DNA from: an uncultured beta proteobacterium
GTDB lineage: Bacteria; Pseudomonadota; Gammaproteobacteria; Burkholderiales; Burkholderiaceae_C
Reading direction: 5' to 3'
Assembly: GCA_903823025.1 (NCBI GenBank)
Contig: CAIJRK010000044.1
Span: 1-64,000 of the forward strand
Length of the DNA stretch: 64,000 nt
The stretch's first letter is position 1. Every line of letters starts with the position of its first letter. Made by a program: the position numbers and the translations under genes. Of this stretch, positions 16,301 through 25,635 are shown piece by piece. Below the pieces are notes generated by a model. It searched no databases. It saw nothing but the letters and a program-made list of their open reading frames with translations, and was not told where the DNA came from.

Positions 16301-18511
16301 TCAGGTTCTCACATCGCAGCGCGGCAAGTCTATCCAGAAGATGCTGCCAACACCTGATTCACTTGAAAAATCGACCTTTCCGCTCATCCTTTCCACAACT
16401 TGTCGGGTAATAGTCAAGCCAATGCCGGTGCCCTGAATTTCACTGTGCTCGGCCTCCAGACGGTTAAAGGGCTGAAACAATTGTGCGTGATGTTCAGCCG
16501 CAATCCCCAGGCCCGTGTCCGTGACCCGAAGACGCAGCCCCTGCAAGCCCTGCAGCTGAACATCAATCGTGACGCTGCCGCCCACCCGGTTGTATTTGAT
16601 GGCGTTGGAGATCAGGTTCAGCAAGGCCTGCTTCAGGCGCAGGCGATCCGCCCACATGACAGACGCGCTCAACACCGTATGACTGAGCGTGATCTGACCT
16701 TGAGTGGCCAGCGGCGCCACCAGACTCAGGCATTCGTCCACCAAGGGCGCGACCTTCACGCGCTCCAGCACCAAGTCAATGTGACCCGATTCAACCTTGG
16801 CCAAATCGAGCACGTCGTTGATCAGTTCCAGCAGATGGTGACCGGCCTTGAGAATCTCCTGCACACTGTCCCGATGGTCTTCGGACAGTTGGGCGTCATA
16901 GGTCAGGAGCTGACCAAAGCCAAGAATGGCGTTCAGCGGCGTGCGCAGTTCATGGCTCATGTTGGCGAGAAATTCAGACTTGGCCTGGTTGGCCTGGTTG
17001 GCCGCATTGCGGGCGTCAATCAGCGCCTGATCCGCCTGGTGGCGCCGCGTGATGTTGCGCACAACGCCCGTGAAATAACGCCCGCCCTGCACCCGCATCT
17101 CGCTGACGGCCAGTTCCATGGGGAAGGTGCTGCCGTCTTGGCGCTGCCCCGTCAATTCGCGCTCCACCTTGATAAGGCGGGGTGCCGAAGTCGCCTGGTA
17201 GTTCGCCAGATACGTGTCGTGCAGGCTGTGGTCAGGCTCGGGCATCAGCATTTTGATGTTGGCCCCAATGACGGCCTGCGCGGTATAGCCAAAAATACGC
17301 TCGGCGGCCGGATTGAAACTTTCAATCCGCCCTTGGGCGTCGATGCTGATGATGCCGTCAGCGACCGTGTCCAGAATCGACTGCAGGCGGGCGGCATTTG
17401 AAATCAGGGTCGCCTCGTTGAGACGCACTTCAAGCGTCATTTTTTCGGCCAGCACCACCGCTTGCACACGCCGGTAACTCAGCAACCACACCAGCACAAA
17501 CAGCAGCACACTGCCCAAAAATCCGGCGATCAAGAGGCCACGGGCCCACAGCGTATTGAAGACGGCCTCAAACTGCGGGCGGCTTTGCAGTTCAAGCGTC
17601 CACCAGTGGCCCTTAAGTTCAAGAAACCGGGTGGTTGTAAAGGCGGCCTCGGCAAGCGCGACGTCTTTTACCCGGGGTGCATCTTCTTTGGAGTCGTACA
17701 GCAAGGTCTCAAGACGTGCCCCTACGCCATCGTAAATACGAAATCTGATCTCCTGCTTTTGCTCGCCCAGGATGCCCCGCATCAAGTCATTCATGAGAAA
17801 CGGGCTGTACACAAAGCCCTGCAAAGCCGCCCACCGCTGGGCCGGAGTGGCCAGCGTTTGATGCTTGCGATAAACCGGCATGTACATCAAAAACCCCACT
17901 TGCCCTGCCTCCTTGTTTTTTTGTATCAGTCTGACTTTGCCAGTCATCGCCACGTCACCGCTTTCGCCCGCGCGGCGCATGGCCCGTGCCCGGCTCGGCT
18001 CCGAGAACATGTCGTAGCCAAAAGCCGTGGCATTCTGATTTGAAAAAGGCTCCAGAAACATGATGGCGGTGTAGAGATCACGCCGCCCTGTCGGCCAAAC
18101 CTGGTAGTCCGGAAAACCTTCAGCTTGAACGCTGGCCGTGTGGGCAGGCAAGGCAGCGGGCAAAATGAGTGGGCTGTAGCCCATGCCCAGCAGACCCGGA
18201 AAGTTACGCGACAGACTCTGGCGCTCAACGTAGGTACGCCATTGCGCACGGTCCACCGACGCACTCGACTCAAACAAACCGACACCGCCCAACAGAATTT
18301 GGGCTTGCTGATCCAGCCGCGCCTCAATGGCGTTGGTCACGTCAGCCACATGAAACTCAAACTGCTGGCGGGCATTTTTTGTGACTTGCGAGGTAAAGCC
18401 CAACCAGCTCCCCCAAGTGAACAGCAGACCCAGGATCAACACCGCCCACGCAGCAGAGTTGCGGCGGTCAAACAGCGGCGGAAAGCGCCCGTCGCTTCGG
18501 AAAATTCTCAT
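16301..18511 (-). CDS. membrane sensor histidine kinase: CHASE, PAS, HisKA, HATPase
   Basis: A 736-residue kinase. A membrane helix at about 22-40, a periplasmic CHASE domain (about 70-330), a second helix at about 330-350, then a PAS domain (about 375-490). The kinase core has NMSHELRTPLNAILG with the phosphoaccepting His, N-box NLISNAIKYN and G-boxes DTGLGI and GTGIGLT. The PAS sequence MLMPEPDHSLHD is close to the heme-binding PAS of FixL. There is no receiver domain. It lies directly upstream of the HD-GYP regulator, so signal sensing probably feeds into c-di-GMP breakdown. Confidence 0.9.
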   Translation of the reverse strand: MRIFRSDGRFPPLFDRRNSAAWAVLILGLLFTWGSWLGFTSQVTKNARQQFEFHVADVTNAIEARLDQQAQILLGGVGLFESSASVDRAQWRTYVERQSLSRNFPGLLGMGYSPLILPAALPAHTASVQAEGFPDYQVWPTGRRDLYTAIMFLEPFSNQNATAFGYDMFSEPSRARAMRRAGESGDVAMTGKVRLIQKNKEAGQVGFLMYMPVYRKHQTLATPAQRWAALQGFVYSPFLMNDLMRGILGEQKQEIRFRIYDGVGARLETLLYDSKEDAPRVKDVALAEAAFTTTRFLELKGHWWTLELQSRPQFEAVFNTLWARGLLIAGFLGSVLLFVLVWLLSYRRVQAVVLAEKMTLEVRLNEATLISNAARLQSILDTVADGIISIDAQGRIESFNPAAERIFGYTAQAVIGANIKMLMPEPDHSLHDTYLANYQATSAPRLIKVERELTGQRQDGSTFPMELAVSEMRVQGGRYFTGVVRNITRRHQADQALIDARNAANQANQAKSEFLANMSHELRTPLNAILGFGQLLTYDAQLSEDHRDSVQEILKAGHHLLELINDVLDLAKVESGHIDLVLERVKVAPLVDECLSLVAPLATQGQITLSHTVLSASVMWADRLRLKQALLNLISNAIKYNRVGGSVTIDVQLQGLQGLRLRVTDTGLGIAAEHHAQLFQPFNRLEAEHSEIQGTGIGLTITRQVVERMSGKVDFSSESGVGSIFWIDLPRCDVRT

Positions 18512-18599
18512 GTATTAAACCTGGGTTGAATCATTTCAAGACTGTCAACCACGCCTTCTTTCGGGCGGGTTGTCTGTGCCGCCCGTGTCGCCTGATGGC

Positions 18600-20372
18600 T
18601 TAGAACGTTTCCCAGTCCGAGTCGTCCCCGGCGGCGGGTTTGACAGGTTTGACTGGCTTGGCAGGCAGTTGTTTCACAGCTTGTGTGAACTTGACGGATT
18701 TAACAGGCTTGACGGGTTTGATTAGCTTGAACGGTTGGGCAGGTTTGACGGCGACACGCACAGGCGGGCGCGCCTTGGGCGGCACACGGTCACCAAACAA
18801 CTCGACACGACCTTGTTGACTCTCGGTGCCGAGTTTGAACACCGCCACCACCTGCACCAATTCATTCGATTGGGCCTTCAGACTGCTCGCAGCGGCAGCC
18901 ATTTCTTCAACCAGCGCGGCGTTTTGCTGGGTTGCCTGGTCCATTTGCGTCACCGCCTCGCCGACTTGGGAGACGCCGGAACTTTGCTCGGTGCTGGCGG
19001 CGCTGATCTCGCCCATCAGGTCATTCACGCGTTTGATGGCGTTCACTACTTCGGTCATCGTGAGACCGGCTTGATCCACCAGCAAGCTGCCCTGTTCCAC
19101 GCGTTCGACGCTGGCGTTGATGAGTTGTTTGATTTCCTTGGCGGCGTCGGCAGAGCGCCCGGCCAGACTGCGCACTTCCATGGCCACCACGGCAAAACCA
19201 CGGCCTTGTTCACCCGCACGGGCAGCCTCCACCGCAGCGTTCAAGGCCAGAATGTTGGTCTGAAAAGCGATGCCGTCAATAACCTGGATGATGTCCGATA
19301 TTTTTTTGGAGGACGCATCAATGTCTTTCATGGTGTCCACCACCTGCCCCACCACTTGACCGCCTTTGATGGCCACCGTGGAGGCGCTCAGGGCGAGTTG
19401 ATTGGCTTGGCGCGCGTTGTCCGCATTTTGTTTAACAGTGGCGCTGAGTTGCTCCATGGACGCTGCCGTCTCTTCAAGCGCGCTGGCTTGTTGCTCGGTG
19501 CGTGCCGATAAGTCGTTGTTGCCTTGCGCGATTTCGGCACTGGCGGCGGCCACCCCTTCGGCGCCTTGGCGCACATGGGTCACCACAGCGGCCAGGCGGG
19601 TTTGCATGTTGGACAAGGCGCGCATCAGCGCCGCTATTTCATCGTGACCCCCGGTTGGAATGCTTTCGGTCAAATTGCCCAAAGCCACCGCTTCGCTGAT
19701 ACGCACCGCTTGGTTCAACGCACGGGTCATGTGGCGTATCAAGGCCAGACCAAAAAGAACCGCCAACAAAATACCCGACACGATAGAGGCCAGACCCCAC
19801 CACTGCAAGGTATGCGAGCGGATGCTGGCCTCGGTAAATTCTTTTTGGGCCATCTTGATTTGCAGCGCCATCAAGGTCGTCATGGGGGCTTGGGCAGCAC
19901 TGAACAGGGGGTCAATTTGCTCCAGCACCAGTCGGCGCGCCTCGGGCAGGTTGTAGGCCTGCAGCGCCGCGACGGTAGGCAGCAAGCCTTCTTGCACAAA
20001 CTGCTGGCGTTTCTCGGCATACAGCTGGGCGAGCTGCAGCTCGTCAGGCGGCAGATCGGTACTCAAATACGCCTGCCACAGAGTCGTGATTTCGGCCGCG
20101 TTGGCCGCCACCTCCGCCGTGTAGTCACGGATGCGCTCCGGGGTCGGGTGAATCAGCGTGTTGGAGATGATCAGACGGTTGCGAGTCATCAAATACAGAA
20201 TTTTTCCTTGCTCCTCAATCGCCACGGTACGGTCCGCATAAACGCGGTTAAGCGCCTGGTCGCTTTGGCGCATTCCGTACAAACCCAGACTCCCCACCAG
20301 CACCAACAAGGCGGCAAGAAAACCTATCAACAAGGTCAGTTTGGTTGATATTTTGAGATGATTAAGAGGCAT
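18600..20372 (-). CDS. methyl-accepting chemotaxis protein with CheR-docking-like C-terminus
   Basis: A 590-residue chemoreceptor. Helix 1 at about 10-30, a four-helix-bundle periplasmic sensor (about 31-190), helix 2 at about 190-212, HAMP, then a signalling domain with the conserved [17 protein letters not shown] tip. After the coiled coil comes a basic, repetitive KPVKPVK-type linker of about 50 residues, and the protein ends DSDWETF. The last five residues, DWETF, match the pentapeptide that tethers CheR and CheB to receptors such as E. coli Tar and Tsr. The ligand is unknown. Confidence 0.92.
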   Translation of the reverse strand: MPLNHLKISTKLTLLIGFLAALLVLVGSLGLYGMRQSDQALNRVYADRTVAIEEQGKILYLMTRNRLIISNTLIHPTPERIRDYTAEVAANAAEITTLWQAYLSTDLPPDELQLAQLYAEKRQQFVQEGLLPTVAALQAYNLPEARRLVLEQIDPLFSAAQAPMTTLMALQIKMAQKEFTEASIRSHTLQWWGLASIVSGILLAVLFGLALIRHMTRALNQAVRISEAVALGNLTESIPTGGHDEIAALMRALSNMQTRLAAVVTHVRQGAEGVAAASAEIAQGNNDLSARTEQQASALEETAASMEQLSATVKQNADNARQANQLALSASTVAIKGGQVVGQVVDTMKDIDASSKKISDIIQVIDGIAFQTNILALNAAVEAARAGEQGRGFAVVAMEVRSLAGRSADAAKEIKQLINASVERVEQGSLLVDQAGLTMTEVVNAIKRVNDLMGEISAASTEQSSGVSQVGEAVTQMDQATQQNAALVEEMAAAASSLKAQSNELVQVVAVFKLGTESQQGRVELFGDRVPPKARPPVRVAVKPAQPFKLIKPVKPVKSVKFTQAVKQLPAKPVKPVKPAAGDDSDWETF

Positions 20373-20536
20373 AGTGGGGGGTTCGCTGAAGAAAGAAGCC
20401 TGATTCAGGCGAGTGCTTTAAAAGCGGAGAAATTTTAGCAGTTCAACATTTTTTGTTGAAATTATTATTTTTAAACAAATAACACAAGGCGACGGCTGCC
20501 CCGGTTGTCTCACCGCCCGGCGCTTGGGCACGCCGT

Positions 20537-22597
20537 TCAGCTCATCGGCAAACTCAGACTCACGCGAGTGCCCTGGCCGGGCGTGCTGACAATCGAGAGA
20601 TCGCCCCGATGCAGTTCAATAATCTCTTTAACAATGCTCATGCCCAGGCCGGTGCCCGGAATCTTGCCGGAGGTGTCCGCCCGGTAAAAGCGTTCGCAGA
20701 CCCGGCTCAATTGCGCCGGCGTCATGCCAATGCCCTGGTCGCTAATAAGAATTTCGGCGCGCGGCGCTTGTGCGGCCTCGGTCTTGACGGCCAGCTCAAT
20801 CACCACAGGCCCGCCTGCCGGTGAATATTTGTAGGCATTGGAGAGCACATTCACAATTGCTTGCTGCAGCTTGCCCGCATCAGCGGTGACGCACAGGGGC
20901 GACGCTGGCAGCAGCAGTTGGGCGGCCTCCCGGCCCGTCGGGCGCTTGAAGGCTTTGACAATATCGCTCAACAAAGTTTGCAGGTTCACCTGGGTGTAGT
21001 TGAAGTCTTTGCTGCGACGCGCTTCAATGCGGGCCAGATTCAGCAGCTCATCCAGAATATTAGCCATCAACTTGGACTGCTCGTAGATGATGTTCAAAAA
21101 CTCTTGCTGGGTTTGCACATCCAGTTCTTGCGTGAGCAACACCTCGGCAAAGCCCAAAATACTGGCCATCGGTGTACGCAATTCATGCGCAGCAGTGGAG
21201 AGAAACTCGCTCTTCATTTGATCGACTTCGGTCTCCGCCGTGACGTCCCTGAAGTACAAAATCTGCGACACGATGCGTGACTCGCTGCAGCGCAGGCCAA
21301 CCTGCAAAATGCGTTTGCCTTCGTTGCTGATTTCAATAATTTCATGCACATCGGGCTGCGTCGGCGTGATTTTGGCCCGCAAGTGCGCGATCCCGGAAAA
21401 AGTGGGCGCGGTGATACAGCGCGCGGCCAGCCAAGCTGAAAAAGCAGTCTCATCCATCCCCTTCAGGGAAGTCAAACTCAGCGCAAACATACGCCCAAAT
21501 GCGGGGCTGACATAGTTGACACGGTGCGCCAGATCAAACGAGATGAAACCGTCCGGACTCAAGGCAAAGATGGCGTTGAGCTGCTCCGTGCGCTCCTGTG
21601 TCAACAGTTGAGCCGACTGGCTGGCTGCAATTTTTCGCTGAATGAGGCGTAAATGCCGGTGCAAGACCGCCGCCAAAGCCAACAACAGCAAACTGACCAA
21701 CGCGGCTTGCAGCCACAAAGCATGGCGGGTGCGCCAGTGGTTGACAAACACGTCCTGCGTGTCCAGCCCGGCGATTACCACCAGCGGGTAGGCCGGTATT
21801 TTGCGGTAGTGATACAGCCGCTCAACGCTATCGACGACCGAGCGATTAATGTAGGCGCCCGAAATTTCGGCGTTGGCCAGGCGCGTAAATAATTGGGATG
21901 TGAGCGCCTGGGCGCCAAACGCCTCTTGACGCCCGACCTTGCGTGCCCGCGCCACCCCGTCCAGGCCATACAAGGCGATTAACCCTTGTTGGCCGAGTTT
22001 GAGTTCCGCATAAAAACGGGTGAAATAAGCCGGATCAATCGAAACCACAATCACGCCGGCAAAGCTGCCGTCGGGCGCACTCAGACGCCGACTCAAGTGA
22101 AGCGACCACAAGCCCCCGGCACGATCAGCCTGCGGTTGGGAAATATAGAGCGTCGGGACGTTGCGCCCTGCGTGAATTTTGAAGTAGTCAAGCCCGGACA
22201 CATCCTGCGACGCCGTCATGGGCGGGTCGCTCAAGACCGTCAGGCCCTGGGCGTTCATGACACGCACCTGGGTAAAAATCGCTGCGTCCCGCACGTTCTG
22301 GGCCACCAGGGACTTAAGGTCGAGCCGGTCTGCGCGTTCCAGATAACGCGACTGAACAAACTGAATCACCTGTTCAATATGGCCCAAAGTGCGGGTAACG
22401 TGCTCTTGACTGAGGCGGGTGATGTTGGCTAAGTCACGCTCGGCCAGCGCCTGCTCCCGGGCATAACTCTCGCTGACCAGGCTAAAGACGTGCCACCACG
22501 TCAGAAAAATCAAAAGACCAGCGCCGACCCAAAGGGCAAACAAAAAAGACCAAGGCCTGCCCGCCGGACGGCTCAATTCAGCTGGCTCCTGACCCAA
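20537..22597 (-). CDS. membrane sensor histidine kinase with periplasmic Cache-type domain and PAS
   Basis: A 686-residue kinase. Helix 1 at about 15-37, a periplasmic double-Cache-like domain (about 45-290), helix 2 at about 300-315, a PAS domain (about 335-455), then HisKA with STAAHELRTPMASILGF. The ATPase domain has VLSNAYKYS, DQGIGM and GTGLGMS. Its 5' end overlaps the preceding CheY-like response regulator gene by 25 bases, so kinase and regulator are translationally coupled and probably cognate. The sensed ligand is unknown. Confidence 0.9.
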   Translation of the reverse strand: MGQEPAELSRPAGRPWSFLFALWVGAGLLIFLTWWHVFSLVSESYAREQALAERDLANITRLSQEHVTRTLGHIEQVIQFVQSRYLERADRLDLKSLVAQNVRDAAIFTQVRVMNAQGLTVLSDPPMTASQDVSGLDYFKIHAGRNVPTLYISQPQADRAGGLWSLHLSRRLSAPDGSFAGVIVVSIDPAYFTRFYAELKLGQQGLIALYGLDGVARARKVGRQEAFGAQALTSQLFTRLANAEISGAYINRSVVDSVERLYHYRKIPAYPLVVIAGLDTQDVFVNHWRTRHALWLQAALVSLLLLALAAVLHRHLRLIQRKIAASQSAQLLTQERTEQLNAIFALSPDGFISFDLAHRVNYVSPAFGRMFALSLTSLKGMDETAFSAWLAARCITAPTFSGIAHLRAKITPTQPDVHEIIEISNEGKRILQVGLRCSESRIVSQILYFRDVTAETEVDQMKSEFLSTAAHELRTPMASILGFAEVLLTQELDVQTQQEFLNIIYEQSKLMANILDELLNLARIEARRSKDFNYTQVNLQTLLSDIVKAFKRPTGREAAQLLLPASPLCVTADAGKLQQAIVNVLSNAYKYSPAGGPVVIELAVKTEAAQAPRAEILISDQGIGMTPAQLSRVCERFYRADTSGKIPGTGLGMSIVKEIIELHRGDLSIVSTPGQGTRVSLSLPMS

Positions 22598-22935
22598 GCC
22601 ACCACTTGAAGCGGGCTAAAGGGTTTGATGAAATAGGCATCAGCACCGCGCTTGCGGGCCTCGTCACTGTCAGCCGTCTGGCCGCGAGCGGTCACCATGG
22701 CTACCAGAATATCGCGTGTTTTAGGATTGTTTTTGATCGCATCAAGCACCTGCAGACCATTGAGTTCGCCGGGCATCATGACATCCAGCAAAACAATCAT
22801 GGGGTGATGCTGTTGAATGACTTGCAGGGCACCAAGGCCATCTTCCGCTTCAAGAATGGTGTAGTCCTTTCCTAAAGTGACGCTGAGTAAACGACGAATA
22901 TCAGCGTGGTCGTCAACAATCAAAATAGGAAGCAT
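22573..22935 (-). CDS. single-domain CheY-like response regulator
   Basis: A 120-residue stand-alone receiver domain: acidic pocket VDDH, phosphoacceptor aspartate in IVLLDVMMPG, switch threonine in VTARG and lysine in FIKPFS. No output domain. It overlaps the downstream kinase gene by 25 bases and follows the HTH-receiver gene by 8 bases. It may act in a phosphorelay between that kinase and another protein, or bind a motor or effector directly. Confidence 0.9.
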   Translation of the reverse strand: MLPILIVDDHADIRRLLSVTLGKDYTILEAEDGLGALQVIQQHHPMIVLLDVMMPGELNGLQVLDAIKNNPKTRDILVAMVTARGQTADSDEARKRGADAYFIKPFSPLQVVAWVRSQLN

Positions 22936-22943
22936 GGGGCAAC

Positions 22944-23570
22944 TCAGGCGGGTGGAAACTGAAAACTATTCTGGGTCACCAGACCCGTGGCAATGGCGAG
23001 CAGACGGTTAAAGGGAATAGGTTTGGGTAACACCTCAATGTCAGCAGGAATACCCCCATTTTTCGTCAGATCAGCGGTATCAAGCCCAGTGACCACAACG
23101 ATGGTCGTTTTAGCCATCTCGGGAATGTTGCGCAAGACCCGCAACATATTGAAGCCGTCCATGCCGGGCATGTGCAGGTCGGCAATGAGCAGATCAGGGC
23201 ATTGGCGTCCTATCATCAACAATGCTTTAACGGCGTTGTTGATAACCGTCACCTCAGGCCCCATGGGCCAGCGTGACAGGTTGGTTTGATACAGCCGTAA
23301 TAGATTGGCATCATCCTCCACCACCATCACCTTCAGGCGGCGTGGACCAGCGGCTTTGGCCGTGTTGGCCGCCAGCGCCGACGAGACTGGTTTTTTGTGC
23401 AACAGACGATCCACTGAATCACGTAACACGCGTCGATGCCCTCCCGCTGTCTTCCAGGCTTGCAGTAAGCCACTTTCAACCCACAACTGCACCGTACCTA
23501 CCGAGACGCCTAGCAAAAGACCAGCCTCCCGGGTCGTACAAAATGATTTTTCGATATTAGCTTCTTGCAT
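22944..23570 (-). CDS. response regulator with N-terminal excisionase/MerR-type DNA-binding domain
   Basis: A 208-residue protein with an inverted domain order. Residues about 8-60 form an excisionase-like winged helix: TTREAGLLLGVSVGTVQLWVE, then AWKTAGGHRR and an RDSVDRLL helix. Residues about 78-200 are a receiver domain with VVEDDAN, phosphoacceptor in LLIADLHMPGMDG, VVVTG and the lysine in LPKPIPF. Most response regulators carry DNA binding at the C-terminus, so the order is unusual. It is first of three closely packed genes (HTH-receiver, receiver, kinase) and is a good candidate regulator of the neighbouring chemoreceptor genes (inference). Confidence 0.85.
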   Translation of the reverse strand: MQEANIEKSFCTTREAGLLLGVSVGTVQLWVESGLLQAWKTAGGHRRVLRDSVDRLLHKKPVSSALAANTAKAAGPRRLKVMVVEDDANLLRLYQTNLSRWPMGPEVTVINNAVKALLMIGRQCPDLLIADLHMPGMDGFNMLRVLRNIPEMAKTTIVVVTGLDTADLTKNGGIPADIEVLPKPIPFNRLLAIATGLVTQNSFQFPPA

Positions 23571-23623
23571 TTTTTATTCAGCTTATTTGATTTGCGCCAC
23601 GACTTATGAAAAGTCTTGGCGAC

Positions 23624-25360
23624 TCAAAAGGTTTCCCAATCAGAATCTTCCCTCGCAGCCGCTCCCGTTTTAGATTTTTCTTTAAGCGCTGCGGGCTTGG
23701 ATGCCAGCAGTTTAGTCGACCGGACAGGGACCAAATTCGCCCGGGGTGATACAGACGGCTTGCGTGGCGGCGCCTTGACGGGTGTGGCTGGACGCTGCAT
23801 CTTGTCACCACCCAGCTTGAAGACCGCCACGGTTTGCACTAACTCTTGGGCTTGTGATTTCAGACCCGTCGCGGCGGCGGCCATCTCTTCAACCAGGGCG
23901 GCGTTTTGCTGGGTTGTCTGGTCCATCTGCATCACGGCCTCGCCAACTTGAGAGACGCCAGCACTTTGCTCGTTGCTGGCGGCGCTGATCTCGCCCATCA
24001 GGTCATTCACGCGTTTAATGGCGCTCACCACCTCGGTCATGGTGACCCCGGCCTCATCAACCAGGGTGCTACCCAGCGTGACACGCTCCACACTGGTGTC
24101 GATGAGTTTTTTGATTTCCTTGGCCGCCTCTGCAGAACGTCCGGCCAGGCTGCGCACCTCGGTGGCGACGACAGCAAAACCACGCCCTTGCTCGCCCGCA
24201 CGGGCTGCCTCCACCGCCGCATTGAGCGCCAGGATGTTGGTCTGAAAAGCAATGCTATCAATGACACTGATGATGTCCGAGATTTTGCGTGAAGCCTCAT
24301 TAATGCCTTTCATCGTGTCCACCACCTGCGCCACCACTTCGCCGCCGTTGATCGCCATCACAGAGGCGTTCAAGGCGAGTTGGTTGGCTTGGCGCGCGCT
24401 GTCTGCATTTTGTTTGACGGTGGCGTTGAGTTCTTCCATGGCCGCTGCTGTTTCCTCCAGCGAGCTGGCCTGGCTTTCGGTGCGGACGCTCAAGTCGTTG
24501 TTGCCCTGGGCAATTTCGGCACTGGCCAAGGCGACGCCTTCAGCGCTGCCCCGCACCGAGGCCACGATGCCCGATAACGACTGCTGCATCCGGGCCATGG
24601 CGGCGATGATGCTGGTGCTGTCACCGGGGCGCACACGAATAACGGTGTCGAGATTGGCATCAGCAATCGCCCCGGCCAAGGCCGCGACCTCGCCGGGTTC
24701 GCCGCCGAGTTGCGTCACGATGCTGCGCACCACCAGCCACGCCAGCCCCAAGGCGACCAACAGGCTCACCAAAGAACTGGCTATCAACAAATTGCGGGCC
24801 GTGTTGTAGTCGGCCTCGGCCACGGCGTATTCGCGCTGATTGTTGTCTTCCTGAAAGGCGATGGTGTCAGCCAGTGCGGCCTGCCACAGGTCTGTGGCGG
24901 GTTCTGCCTGCGTCAAGAGCAGCGCGGTGGCCTCCTCCGTCAGGTTAGCGCGGCCCAACTTTAAAACCTGCGTGTCCAAAGGCATAGCTTTGACGACAGC
25001 CGCCTCAAGGGTGGCGCGTTTGATTTTTCCCGTCTCGCTGATACCGAGCTGAGACAGGGCTTCATGCGCCCTGGCATATTTGGCTCGCTCGGCCACGATT
25101 TTCTGTTCATCCTTGACCATGTCGGCTTCATTGGTGCGCAACACGATAGTGCGCAACACACGCGCCACGATGTGAACGGCGTCAGACATCTCGTTGAGGA
25201 GCGTAATCTTGACGTTATTCACATGAACAATTTTGTCCAGGTTGGATTGAATCCCCTTGAGTTGCAGCAGCGCGAGTCCGTTGGACAAAAAAGAAAGCAG
25301 CACGATGATCCCAAAGGCCAAGGTGAGCCGGGTTGAAATTTTCAAGTCTTTGAAATTCAT
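23624..25360 (-). CDS. methyl-accepting chemotaxis protein with CheR-docking-like C-terminus
   Basis: A 578-residue chemoreceptor paralogous to the one at 18600. Helix 1 at about 10-32, a periplasmic four-helix sensor, helix 2 at about 190-212, HAMP, then the signalling domain with [18 protein letters not shown] basic linker leads to the end DSDWETF, identical over seven residues to the other receptor's tail. The stop is 53 bases before the HTH-receiver gene, so it could head a long minus-strand signalling operon. No cheA, cheW, cheR or cheB gene is in the window. Confidence 0.92.
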   Translation of the reverse strand: MNFKDLKISTRLTLAFGIIVLLSFLSNGLALLQLKGIQSNLDKIVHVNNVKITLLNEMSDAVHIVARVLRTIVLRTNEADMVKDEQKIVAERAKYARAHEALSQLGISETGKIKRATLEAAVVKAMPLDTQVLKLGRANLTEEATALLLTQAEPATDLWQAALADTIAFQEDNNQREYAVAEADYNTARNLLIASSLVSLLVALGLAWLVVRSIVTQLGGEPGEVAALAGAIADANLDTVIRVRPGDSTSIIAAMARMQQSLSGIVASVRGSAEGVALASAEIAQGNNDLSVRTESQASSLEETAAAMEELNATVKQNADSARQANQLALNASVMAINGGEVVAQVVDTMKGINEASRKISDIISVIDSIAFQTNILALNAAVEAARAGEQGRGFAVVATEVRSLAGRSAEAAKEIKKLIDTSVERVTLGSTLVDEAGVTMTEVVSAIKRVNDLMGEISAASNEQSAGVSQVGEAVMQMDQTTQQNAALVEEMAAAATGLKSQAQELVQTVAVFKLGGDKMQRPATPVKAPPRKPSVSPRANLVPVRSTKLLASKPAALKEKSKTGAAAREDSDWETF

Positions 25361-25635
25361 TGATGTGATTCTTAAAAGATGAATTAGTCTGAAGGAACAA
25401 GGCGTTGATAGGGGGAGGCACGCCAGCCACCAGCCTGGGGCTTAACAATTTTTCTTCAGGAGTAAGCCTAAGCCTGCTTCCTGACAAAACAGCGCGAATT
25501 TTCAGGTTTTTAAAACTTAAAGTTTATAGAAATATTTAAACATTTTTAAACATTTTTCCATAAGAGGCTCAAGAGAACACCCCCTCTAAAAAACCTTACG
25601 ACTTGAAGGCTGACACGGCTGGCTAAAATTTGCGA
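25361..25635. promoter_or_regulatory. divergent control region with a 10-bp tandem repeat
   Basis: This 275-base AT-rich gap separates the chemoreceptor gene from the TetR gene. At 25535-25554 TTTAAACATT occurs twice in direct tandem, followed by more T. The spacing of one helical turn suggests a binding site, possibly for the TetR protein. Confidence 0.4.

Noticed and set aside
16400-17401. 333-codon plus-strand open frame
   Set aside because: Antisense shadow of the CHASE-PAS histidine kinase.
20442-20460. Inverted repeat TTCAAC/GTTGAA as a terminator of the sensor kinase gene
   Set aside because: No T-run follows on the minus strand; it could be an operator for the chemoreceptor gene but evidence is too thin to list.
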